Positions 8,214-15,416 of a DNA stretch of 35,525 bases are shown piece by piece (positions within the stretch are counted from its first letter, which is position 1; every line of letters starts with the position of its first letter). The position numbers were made by a program, and so were the translations under genes. The notes beneath the pieces are model-generated. The model was not told where the DNA came from. It ran no database searches and worked only from the letters and a program-made list of their open reading frames with translations. The DNA is from Arcobacteraceae bacterium (GTDB lineage: Bacteria; Campylobacterota; Campylobacteria; Campylobacterales; Arcobacteraceae): the NCBI GenBank assembly GCA_023229945.1, contig JALNYH010000022.1:1-35525 (forward strand), read 5' to 3'.

Positions 8214-9287
8214 ATGAATAGTTTTGGACTTAAATTTAAATTTACAACTTTTGGTGAGTCTCATGGAACGGCTATTGGTTGTATTGTGGATGGTGTTCCT
8301 GCTGGACTTGTAATCGATATAGATTTTATTCAAAGTGAACTAGATAGAAGAAAACCAGGTAAAAGCAAACTTGAAACTCAAAGAAAAGAAGATGATACGG
8401 TTGAGATTTTGAGTGGTGTATTTGAAGGTATTAGTACTGGAACTTCTATTGCAATGGTCATATACAATACCAATCAAAAAAGTGGTGATTATACTAATGT
8501 AAAAGACCTTTTTCGACCAGGACACGCTGACTATACATACTTTCATAAATATGGAATAAGAGATTATAGAGGTGGTGGAAGAAGTAGTGCTAGAGAAACA
8601 GCTGCTAGAGTAGCTGCTGGGGCTATTGCTAAGATACTTTTGAAAGAAGTTGGGATAGATGTCAAAAGTGGTGTATATGCAATTGATGGGATAAATGCAG
8701 AAGAAATTAACTTTGATTATGCAAAAAGTAGTGCTATATTTGCCCTAGATAAGAATAAAGAAAAACTACAAAAAAAAGCAGTTACTGATGTTTTAAATAG
8801 CCATGATTCTGTGGGTGGAGTCGTAATGGTGAGAGCTTATGGAGTCCCTTGTGGGCTTGGTGAACCTATGTATCACAAGCTAGATAGTCAAATAGCAAAT
8901 GCTATGATGAATATCAATGCTGTTAAAGGGGTTGAAATCGGGGATGGTTTTGAATCAGCAAAAGCAAAAGGGTCACAAAACAATGACCAAATTACAAGTA
9001 GTGGGTTTTGTTCAAATCATAGTGGTGGAATACTGGGTGGAATAAGTAATGGTGATGTGATAGAAACTAAAGTTTATTTCAAACCAACACCATCTATCTT
9101 TATAGAACAAAAAACTGTTGATATTCATAACAATGATACAACTTATTTTCTAAAAGGCCGACATGACCCTTGTGTGGCTATACGAGGAAGTGTAGTGTGT
9201 GAAAGTATGATGGCTTTGGTATTGGCTGACATGTTGTTGCTTAATATGAGTTCTAAAATAGAAAATATTAAAAAAATATACCAATAA
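8214..9287 (+). CDS. aroC: chorismate synthase
   Basis: Makes chorismate from EPSP with reduced FMN, the last shared step to the aromatic amino acids. The 357-residue product shows the family signatures in order: TTFGESHGTAIGCIVDGVPAG at the N-terminus, DYRGGGRSSARETAARVAAGA near residue 120, and the C-terminal GRHDPC segment. Normal length. It follows rnc by three bases. The last codons form the left arm of the hairpin shared with the convergent gene at 9315. Confidence 0.97.
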   Translation: MNSFGLKFKFTTFGESHGTAIGCIVDGVPAGLVIDIDFIQSELDRRKPGKSKLETQRKEDDTVEILSGVFEGISTGTSIAMVIYNTNQKSGDYTNVKDLFRPGHADYTYFHKYGIRDYRGGGRSSARETAARVAAGAIAKILLKEVGIDVKSGVYAIDGINAEEINFDYAKSSAIFALDKNKEKLQKKAVTDVLNSHDSVGGVVMVRAYGVPCGLGEPMYHKLDSQIANAMMNINAVKGVEIGDGFESAKAKGSQNNDQITSSGFCSNHSGGILGGISNGDVIETKVYFKPTPSIFIEQKTVDIHNNDTTYFLKGRHDPCVAIRGSVVCESMMALVLADMLLLNMSSKIENIKKIYQ

Positions 9288-9308
9288 GCTTTTGAGCTTA
9301 TTGGTATA
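9270..9308 (-). terminator. terminator at convergent aroC / peptidase ends
   Basis: A perfect 14-bp stem (TATACCAATAAGCT, 9277-9290, and its complement 9295-9308) has a four-base loop. On the minus strand it is followed by seven T residues (9276-9270), a classic Rho-independent terminator for the gene ending at 9315. It includes the last codons and stop of aroC. The plus side lacks a T tract, so it may only act as a 3' stabiliser for aroC. Confidence 0.85.
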
Positions 9309-9314
9309 CTATAA

Positions 9315-10292
9315 CTAACTCTCTGTCAAAATAGACATTTTCCCATTTTTTAGCTCTATGTATAGGGTTTTTTTGCTACTTGATTGATAACTAGGTGCCC
9401 AATAGTCTTGGTGCATATCTATTTTGAAAATCTTTTTATTTGAAATATTTGGATATGGGATGATATTTATATTTGAAAATTCGATTTGCTTTGGCTCATT
9501 TCTATTAAAAATAATTCTTTTATATCTATGAAAAAAATCATAATCTTCTCTTACTCCACCTTTTTTGAGTCTTAAAAAATCTTTATCATAAAAACTCATA
9601 TATGTTTCGAGGTCATTGATTTTCCAACTATGTTTCCAAGCATATATTGAAGCAAAAATTGATGCAATTTCATTTGCATTTGTTTTTTCAAATTCATTTT
9701 CACTAATTAATAATACAGATTTTTTATGATCTATGATACTATCTAGCAATAATAATGCATCATTTTCCATAGCGATACACCCTTGTGTAACCTTTTCTCT
9801 ATTATTTGCTTCAGGAACTCCATGTATCCAAATACCATGTCCATTTTTGCTTTGAGATAAATCATACAAATTTGGATATGAAGTAACCAATGCCAAAGGA
9901 CCATAAAAAGAATCCACTTCTGTATTTCGTCTTATTAGTTCATACACACCAACTGGAGTTTTTAAATCACCTTCAACTCTCTTATCACCTTGAGCTTCAC
10001 CAACTAATACTTTGGAATTAAATACTTCTTGATAGTTTTGATTTAATTTTTTGAGAACTTTTAAGTTTGTATTTGATTTTTGACTTATTAACACATAATC
10101 AATATCACTCAAATATCCGTAACTTAAGTCCACAGCTGATAATGAAGTTTTCCAATAATTAACATCTTGTAATGTCTTATTAATTTCATTTTCAACAGCT
10201 TGTATTCCATCTGTTCTATACAAATCAACTAACATATTCCCAAAAATTGCAGTTTGAAGAACAAATAAAAATGGTAATATTTTTTGAAACAA
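9315..10292 (-). CDS. Csd6/Pgp2-like L,D-carboxypeptidase (YkuD fold), periplasmic
   Basis: Likely trims tetrapeptide stems of peptidoglycan to tripeptides, as Csd6 (Helicobacter) and Pgp2 (Campylobacter) do in setting helical or curved cell shape. An N-terminal signal peptide (FLFVLQTAIFG) precedes a YkuD domain. Its catalytic His and Cys are in HGIWIHGVPEANN and VTQGCIAM (about residues 155-175). A C-terminal NTF2-like part (SWKINDLETYMSFYDKDF) completes the Csd6-type layout at 325 residues. The TTG start at 10292 has AGGAG four to eight bases upstream and gives an intact signal peptide. L,D-transpeptidase activity is an alternative. It diverges from the M23 peptidase gene. Confidence 0.85.
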   Translation of the reverse strand: MFQKILPFLFVLQTAIFGNMLVDLYRTDGIQAVENEINKTLQDVNYWKTSLSAVDLSYGYLSDIDYVLISQKSNTNLKVLKKLNQNYQEVFNSKVLVGEAQGDKRVEGDLKTPVGVYELIRRNTEVDSFYGPLALVTSYPNLYDLSQSKNGHGIWIHGVPEANNREKVTQGCIAMENDALLLLDSIIDHKKSVLLISENEFEKTNANEIASIFASIYAWKHSWKINDLETYMSFYDKDFLRLKKGGVREDYDFFHRYKRIIFNRNEPKQIEFSNINIIPYPNISNKKIFKIDMHQDYWAPSYQSSSKKTLYIELKNGKMSILTES

Positions 10293-10358
10293 ACATCTCT
10301 CCTAATTATGTACTAAAGTGGCAATTTTAGCGTATTACAGCTTATATTTAAGTGTTAA

Positions 10359-10370
10359 TATTGTACAATA
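10359..10370. promoter_or_regulatory. palindromic -10-like element between divergent hydrolase genes
   Basis: TATTGTACAATA is a perfect 12-bp palindrome that offers a TACAAT -10 box on both strands, about 35 bp upstream of the gene at 10404. No clear -35 is visible. It could serve one promoter, both, or be an operator. Confidence 0.35.
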
Positions 10371-10403
10371 CTCTACCTAATAAACAAATTTTAAAGGGCT
10401 TTA

Positions 10404-11585
10404 ATGAAACTTTTGTTCGTACTTTTAATCATAACATATAATCTTTTTGCTTCAATATCTATATCAACAAATAAATTGCTGGACTCTCCATGGGAAAGTG
10501 GTGAAACTCTTCTTACATTTTTGGATAAATACGGTATATCACAACAAATATATTTTGAACTATCAGAAACTGATAAAGAACTTTGTGCGGAAATAACTGC
10601 TGAGACTTCTTTTCAAAGGCTTTTAGATGAATCAGGTAGATTAACACATGTTCTTATACCAATTAGTGAAGAGATGCAAATTCATGTTTATAATCTTGAC
10701 GCTAATAATTATAAATTAGATATTATTCCTATAGAATTCAGAGAATTTGAAGAAACATTAGTCATACCAGTTAGTACTTCTCCATATCAAGATATCCTTA
10801 CAAATACAGGTAATAAAGCACTTGCAAATGAACTTATTCGTGCATATAATAAAAGTATGAATTTTAGAAAACTACAACAAGGTGATTTGATAGCTATAAA
10901 ATATAAGCATAAAATCCGTATGGGTACTTTTTTTGGGACACCACATATTGATGTAGCTATGGTTGAAACTAGAAAAAAACCTAATTATATATTCAAAAAT
11001 GATTTAGATGGAAGATATTATGATAGTAAAGGGCAAAGTTTAACGAGCTTTTTTTTGAAAACTCCTTTGCAATATAAGAGAATTTCAAGTCCATTTAACT
11101 TAAAAAGATTGCATCCTATTCTCAAAACATATAGACCTCATTTTGGAGTAGATTATGCTGCTCCAACTGGAAGAAGAATCAATTCATCAGCTGATGGGAA
11201 AGTAGTTTTTGTAGGGACTAAAGGTGGTTATGGTAAGACCATAGAGATACAGCATAGTAATGGATACAAGACTTTATATGCACATTTAAATGGTTTTGCT
11301 AAAGGGATAAGAAGTGGCAAGAGTGTAAAGCAAGGTGATTTGATAGGATATGTAGGAAGTACTGGAGCTAGTACGGGTCCCCACTTGCATTTTGGGGTAT
11401 ATCTTCATGGTCGTGCTATTGACCCTATAAAAGTAATCAATTCATCAAGAAGAGAATTACCAGCTAATGAAAAAAAAGTATTTTTAGCAAAAGCTAAAAT
11501 ACTTACTCAAGAGATTGAAAATGCAATCACTTTGCAACCAAAATATAGTAAAATTGAGACTTTTGAACTAGTATCTAATCTATAA
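10404..11585 (+). CDS. Csd3/Pgp3-like M23 peptidoglycan endopeptidase/carboxypeptidase
   Basis: Probable zinc D,D-endopeptidase/carboxypeptidase that cuts cross-links in the periplasm. A short signal peptide (LLFVLLIITYNLFAS) is followed by a roughly 220-residue N-terminal regulatory part. The LytM/M23 domain follows with the zinc motifs HFGVDYAAPTG (His-x3-Asp) and HLHFG (His-x-His), plus SSADGKVVFVG and TLYAHLNGF. Length (393) and order match Csd3/HdpA of Helicobacter (about 400) better than the shorter Csd1/Csd2. It stands divergent from a Csd6-like gene, which supports a joint role in cell curvature. Confidence 0.83.
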   Translation: MKLLFVLLIITYNLFASISISTNKLLDSPWESGETLLTFLDKYGISQQIYFELSETDKELCAEITAETSFQRLLDESGRLTHVLIPISEEMQIHVYNLDANNYKLDIIPIEFREFEETLVIPVSTSPYQDILTNTGNKALANELIRAYNKSMNFRKLQQGDLIAIKYKHKIRMGTFFGTPHIDVAMVETRKKPNYIFKNDLDGRYYDSKGQSLTSFFLKTPLQYKRISSPFNLKRLHPILKTYRPHFGVDYAAPTGRRINSSADGKVVFVGTKGGYGKTIEIQHSNGYKTLYAHLNGFAKGIRSGKSVKQGDLIGYVGSTGASTGPHLHFGVYLHGRAIDPIKVINSSRRELPANEKKVFLAKAKILTQEIENAITLQPKYSKIETFELVSNL

Positions 11586-11602
11586 ACACAAGGATGCATT
11601 CT

Positions 11603-12958
11603 ATGCAAGAAAATACAACAGTAATCAAAGACGCTAAAGAGTTACTAGAAAAAATTGATACATTGCATCCTACTGATATTGTCAAATCCTTAAAAAAAAT
11701 ACGAAAAGAAAGCATTGAAGCTTTTCAAGATGTTTTATCAAAGATTCCTGAAGAGCTATTGGGTGAAGTTTTACTAGAACTTCCAGAAAACACTAAAGAA
11801 TTGGCTTATGAATCGTTATCTATTGAGCAATTAACAGATGCCATAGAAGAGTTAGAAACTGATGACGCTACTGATATTATTCAAGAAATAGCAGAATATG
11901 ATCAAGAAAAAGCTGATGAGATATTAAATTCACTAGATGAAAATGACCAACAAGATATTAAATGGCTTCAACGATATGATGAGGATGTTGCTGGTGCATT
12001 TATGCAAACTGAGCTTTTTAGTGCAAAGCTTAATGAAACTCTAAAAGATTCTATCAAACGGCTTAAAAAAGCGAAAGAAAATGATGAACTAGAAAATATC
12101 CATCAAGTATATATTGTAGATGATAATGAAAATTTAATCAACTCTGTTTATCTTGAAGATTTAATAATACATGACTTTTCAAAAACATATAAAGAAATAT
12201 TAAAATTAATTGATACTCCAAACAGACCGATTAGTGTAAGTGTAAATGATGATATAGATGCAGTTGTAAAAATATTTGAGCAATATGACTTACATGTAAT
12301 AGCTGTAACTGGTTATAAAGGGCGGTTACTTGGAAGAATCACAAGTGATGATATTATCGATGTAATTGAACAAAATGCAACTGATCAAATGTATCAATTA
12401 GCAGGGGTTGGTGAAAATTATGATTTTGATGACAATGTAATAACTACTACAAAAAAAAGAGGTATTTGGCTTTTTGTCAATCTATTTACTGCAATGCTTG
12501 CAGCTAGCGTAGTGGGTCTTTTTGAAGCTACTATAGAAAGCCTTGTGGCTTTGGCTATATTGATGCCTGTCGTTGCTTCTATGGGTGGTAATGCTGGGAC
12601 ACAAGCACTTGCTACAATGATTAGACAACTAGCTCTTGGTAAAGTAGATGATGATAATGCAAGAGATATTGTAAAAAAAGAAGTTTATGTGGCAATAGCA
12701 AATGGTCTAATATTTGGTGTATTAGCTGGAGCAATAGCCTCTTTATGGTTTAGTAATTACATGCTTGGGATTGTTATACTACTTGCTATGATTGCAAATT
12801 TATTAGTAGCTGGTTTTTTTGGTTCTATAATTCCAATAGTTCTAAAAAAATTAGATATTGATCCAGCCGTTGGAAGCTCTGTTGTACTTACAACTCTGAC
12901 CGATGTTGTCGGATTTTTTGCATTTTTAGGTATTGCAACATTACTTTTGATAAATTAA
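11603..12958 (+). CDS. mgtE: MgtE-family magnesium channel
   Basis: Mg2+-gated Mg2+ channel of the inner membrane. The product has the acidic N-domain (ELETDDATDIIQEIAEYDQEKADEIL), a pair of CBS domains (from about residue 140 to 255) and five C-terminal membrane helices with the signature MPVVASMGGNAGTQALA and the DPAVGSSVVLTTLTDVVGF segment. The ATG at 11603 is chosen because AAGGA (11590-11594) is eight bases upstream; the in-frame ATG at 11594 would overlap that site. Mg2+ regulation is expected to be at the protein level; no riboswitch is seen in the nine-base gap to the previous gene. Confidence 0.93.
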   Translation: MQENTTVIKDAKELLEKIDTLHPTDIVKSLKKIRKESIEAFQDVLSKIPEELLGEVLLELPENTKELAYESLSIEQLTDAIEELETDDATDIIQEIAEYDQEKADEILNSLDENDQQDIKWLQRYDEDVAGAFMQTELFSAKLNETLKDSIKRLKKAKENDELENIHQVYIVDDNENLINSVYLEDLIIHDFSKTYKEILKLIDTPNRPISVSVNDDIDAVVKIFEQYDLHVIAVTGYKGRLLGRITSDDIIDVIEQNATDQMYQLAGVGENYDFDDNVITTTKKRGIWLFVNLFTAMLAASVVGLFEATIESLVALAILMPVVASMGGNAGTQALATMIRQLALGKVDDDNARDIVKKEVYVAIANGLIFGVLAGAIASLWFSNYMLGIVILLAMIANLLVAGFFGSIIPIVLKKLDIDPAVGSSVVLTTLTDVVGFFAFLGIATLLLIN

Positions 12959-12979
12959 ATCTTTTTAAGCTATATTTAA

Positions 12980-13008
12980 TTGACATTTAAAATAAAAATA
13001 GGTATAAT
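12980..13008 (+). promoter_or_regulatory. consensus sigma70 promoter of the tRNA gene
   Basis: TTGACA (12980-12985) and TATAAT (13003-13008) are separated by exactly 17 bp, a full consensus match in both boxes. The tRNA starts 45 bp after the -10 box, leaving a leader of about 38 nt to be removed by processing. Confidence 0.85.
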
Positions 13009-13052
13009 CCCACTCTCAAAATGAAGTAAGGTGAAATTTCCTGAAAAAATGT

Positions 13053-13129
13053 GTCAAGGTAGCTCAGCTGGTTAGAGCGCTGGTCTCATAAGCCGGAGGT
13101 CGAGGGTTCGAGTCCCTCTCTTGACACCA
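13053..13129 (+). tRNA. tRNA-Met (CAT anticodon)
   Basis: A 77-nt cloverleaf with acceptor stem GTCAAGG paired to TCTTGAC, D arm AGCTCAGCTGGTTAGAGC, anticodon loop CTCATAA (CAT), a GAGGTC variable loop, T arm with GGTTCGAGTCC, discriminator A and encoded CCA. The G1-C72 pair excludes an initiator tRNA, which has an unpaired first position. Elongator Met is the simplest call; an Ile tRNA with lysidine at the wobble base uses the same gene anticodon and cannot be excluded by eye. Confidence 0.93.
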
Positions 13130-13319
13130 CCTAAAATATACAATCCAAATATTTAAATATACCTAACAATCAAACCCTGAATAAAATTCATAAGTATAAC
13201 AATTTGCTATAAATATAAATTCAATACAATTAATTAATAATTAAGTAAATTAAAGTTACTATTTTTTAATTAGACTTTTATTATTTTTGATATGAGAGTT
13301 TTTATTTTAAGGAGTGGTG

Positions 13320-13826
13320 ATGGGAAAGATTTTTAGAGGGTTGGTGCTGTCTTTAGGGATGATTACACCTTTGTTTGCTAATGCGGAGGAAGAGTCTTTG
13401 GGGATGGTTATGGGTTTGTTTGTTTTTATTTTGGGTCTTTGGCTATTGGTGAATGTATTATTTTTACTTACACAAAGTAAGTTTGCAAAAACAATGAAAG
13501 TTCAAAATTGGGAAAAAAATACTAGTCCTGTTTGGATATGGACTCAGCTTATACCTATATGGTCTTTTATAGCTATTCCTGTGACACTAATCAAACTAAA
13601 TGAACAATTCAAGCTATATATGTCCGAGAACAATCTAAATGATAATCCAATGATAAAACAATACAACAATACTTGGGGATGGGTATGGTTTGGCGGTTCA
13701 GTGCTTAGCTTAATTATCCCGTTTGCTGGTCTTATAGGTTTTGTCGGGGTTATTGGTTTTTGGATTCATATTGCAGGGGTGAAAGACTCTTTGCTTCTTG
13801 CAAAACAAACGAAAATTCACGATTGA
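13320..13826 (+). CDS. small multi-pass membrane protein of unknown function
   Basis: Not recognised. The 168-residue product has an N-terminal hydrophobic segment ending ...LFANAEE that could be a signal peptide. It then has a strong helix (LGMVMGLFVFILGLWLLVNVLF), a tryptophan-rich hydrophobic segment (VWIWTQLIPIWSFIAIPV) and a C-terminal hydrophobic pair (WVWFGGSVLSLIIPF and GLIGFVGVIGFWIHIAG). The ATG at 13320 is used because AAGGAG lies five bases before it; an upstream GTG at 13314 overlaps the site. The pattern resembles small uncharacterised integral membrane families, but I cannot name one. It stands alone after the tRNA. Confidence 0.7.
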   Translation: MGKIFRGLVLSLGMITPLFANAEEESLGMVMGLFVFILGLWLLVNVLFLLTQSKFAKTMKVQNWEKNTSPVWIWTQLIPIWSFIAIPVTLIKLNEQFKLYMSENNLNDNPMIKQYNNTWGWVWFGGSVLSLIIPFAGLIGFVGVIGFWIHIAGVKDSLLLAKQTKIHD

Positions 13827-13864
13827 TAAAGGGCGGTTTAAACCGCTCCCATCAATACTTTTTT
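13826..13864 (+). terminator. possible terminator between convergent genes
   Basis: GCGGTTTAAACCGC (13833-13846) is a perfect palindrome extended by GGG/CCC-type bases, with TGAT and ATCA outside, followed by six T residues near 13859 on the plus strand. It overlaps the last codons of the convergent gene that ends at 13838. Confidence 0.5.
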
Positions 13865-14401
13865 GGTATTACTTTTTAATGCCATCATTTCATCATAAGT
13901 TCTGGATTTTGCTGATAAATCACTTGATTTTGATTCATCATATACTGCTTCAATTTTTTCTGATGGTGAAGCTTTTTTTAGGTCACCTTTTTCTAGGTTT
14001 AGCATATCAAGAGTTTCATTCCAAACTGAACTTTCATCTAATACAAAAGCGTTGAAAGTAATTCCTTCATATTCAAAAGTTCCGCTCTCATCTAAATCTA
14101 TCACAAAAAGAAGATTTGTGCTGTCTTTTGAAAAGAACTCTTTGTATTTTTCAAACATTGGTACGAAATGCTCAAATGACTCTAACTCACATGCGAAAAA
14201 CTCTATTGTATTATCATTTGTAACTATAATAACTTGTTTTGCTTGGATTTTTGGAGGTAGAACTCTATCTGGGCTTAGTTGCTTTCCAGCTTCTACTATC
14301 AAACTTCCTCTATAACCAAAAAGTCCATCTTTAAGCTCACCATTGAATGATGGTTGCCAATCAAGGCTATTTTCTTTTATGTATCCTAATACTGCTGACA
14401 T
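13838..14401 (-). CDS. unknown protein at end of nifT operon
   Basis: Not recognised. A 187-residue soluble protein (no signal or membrane segments) starts MSAVLGYIKENSLDWQP after a good AAGGA site. It alternates beta-type stretches (QVIIVTNDNTIEFFACEL, NLLFVIDLDESGTFEYEG) with helices, and has a polar, low-complexity end (ASPSEKIEAVYDESKSSDL). It lies 48 bp downstream of the GNAT gene on the same strand, so it may be the last gene of the sigma54-driven operon that includes nifT. That context is the only hint of a nitrogen-fixation link. Confidence 0.7.
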   Translation of the reverse strand: MSAVLGYIKENSLDWQPSFNGELKDGLFGYRGSLIVEAGKQLSPDRVLPPKIQAKQVIIVTNDNTIEFFACELESFEHFVPMFEKYKEFFSKDSTNLLFVIDLDESGTFEYEGITFNAFVLDESSVWNETLDMLNLEKGDLKKASPSEKIEAVYDESKSSDLSAKSRTYDEMMALKSNTKKVLMGAV

Positions 14402-14449
14402 TTGATATCCTTATTTTTAGTATATCTTTATATCTGCAATAAGTGTTCC

Positions 14450-14902
14450 TTATGGGAGGGCTAAATAATATCCTTGCATAGAACTTTGAACAAAAGATTT
14501 TTTGAGATAGAATGTTTGAGCATTTTGGTTGGAAGTATCACAAAGAAGTTGAACTCTTTTGTATGAAAGTTTTTTGGCTTCATTAATCAGCTTATCAATT
14601 AGCATATTGCCAATGCCTTGTGATCTGAAGTCATTTCGTATAATCACATCTTCAATCACCCCACTATATCCACCTGTCGCTGTAGATATGACTCTTTGCA
14701 TTGATGCAAATCCAACTATATGGTCATCAATTACAGCAACTATAGATAAAGCTAAAGGCTCATCAAGAAGTATTTTTAATGCACTAATATGCTTTTGTTT
14801 ATCTATGGTAAAATCTTTTTCTATTGAAAATAATTCTACCAATAAATCAGCGATATAAGGTATCTCTTTGTATGTTGCTTTTTTTATGAAAGCTTTTTGC
14901 AC
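14450..14902 (-). CDS. GNAT-family N-acetyltransferase linked to nifT
   Basis: Acetyl-CoA-dependent N-acetyltransferase fold, substrate unknown. The acetyl-CoA-binding motif A is VIEDVIIRNDFRSQGIGNML (Arg/Gln-x-x-Gly-x-Gly/Ala type), followed by the KRVQLLCDTSNQNAQTFYLKKSF motif B helix. A longer reading from 14947 would overlap nifT by 64 bp in another frame. GTG at 14902 has AGAGG just upstream and gives 150 residues, the normal GNAT size, so I place the start there. It still overlaps the nifT end by 19 bp, which argues for translational coupling. A role in nitrogenase maturation is inferred from position only. Confidence 0.85.
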   Translation of the reverse strand: MQKAFIKKATYKEIPYIADLLVELFSIEKDFTIDKQKHISALKILLDEPLALSIVAVIDDHIVGFASMQRVISTATGGYSGVIEDVIIRNDFRSQGIGNMLIDKLINEAKKLSYKRVQLLCDTSNQNAQTFYLKKSFVQSSMQGYYLALP

Positions 14903-15090
14903 ACAGCCTCTTTTGGAAGGTTTTTTGGACCTGGTTCTATCCACCAACTCTCACCATTGCTTAGCTCTACTTCGCCACCCCATTTTTCATCAGATTCAAA
15001 CTCAATAGTATCTATCACTTCTTCCATATCTTTTTTTGCTACATAAAAGTAGATTTTCCCATCATTTTCTCTTAACATTACTTTTGCCAT
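14884..15090 (-). CDS. nifT: NifT/FixU-family protein
   Basis: The 68-residue product starts MAKVMLREND, then FYVAKKDMEEVID, EKWGGEVELSNGESWWIEP. This matches the NifT/FixU family, whose members have KVMIR-type starts, a VPKKDLEE segment, and a WGG...L.NG stretch. The family accompanies nif operons and is usually dispensable; its biochemical role is not established. It lies apart from the main nif block, behind a 274-bp inverted-repeat element and upstream of a GNAT gene. The ribosome binding site is weak (AGAAGAT). Confidence 0.88.
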   Translation of the reverse strand: MAKVMLRENDGKIYFYVAKKDMEEVIDTIEFESDEKWGGEVELSNGESWWIEPGPKNLPKEAVCKKLS

Positions 15091-15119
15091 TTTATCTTCT
15101 TTGTATTGGTTTTTAAATT

Positions 15120-15393
15120 TATTACTCCACCAGTAAAATATGGTAATTTTAGTAGTTCTATTATAAGTTCTATCAAGGCGGAGACTTGAAGCTTACCATT
15201 GGTAAGCGAAAGTTGACAACGCAGATAGGGCTTATAAGAGAACTAGCATTTCTTTTGGTAGTTCACTCGCATTATTTACTCATACTATTTCTTAGAAAAA
15301 CTTTCGACATACGATGTATGCCTTCAATTTTTTCTAAAAAATATTATGGCAAAAATGCGGCTAAAATTAACATATTTTACTGGTGAAGTAATA
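15120..15393. mobile_element. MITE-like element with 33-bp terminal inverted repeats
   Basis: Positions 15120-15152 and 15361-15393 are inverted repeats of 33 bp with only two mismatches (core CCAGTAAAATATG). The ends can be read as TA-flanked (TA at 15120-15121 and 15392-15393), as for IS630/Tc1-type insertions. Inside are nested structures: 15153-15174 pairs with 15224-15245, hairpins at 15191-15207 (GCTTACC/GGTAAGC) and 15308-15320 (CATAC/GTATG), and CGCATT/AATGCG near 15268 and 15354. No transposase or coding frame is present. It lies between the flavoprotein gene and nifT in the same operon. A structured RNA is the alternative. Confidence 0.75.
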
Positions 15394-15416
15394 ATGCAAG
15401 TTTTATTCCTCTTGGG

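Noticed and set aside
13053..13319. tRNA as integration site of a genomic island
   Set aside because: No integrase and no repeat of the tRNA 3' end was found downstream in the window.
13798..14055. An 85-codon plus-strand frame bridging two genes
   Set aside because: It overlaps the end of the membrane protein and runs antisense through the convergent gene; no ribosome binding site.
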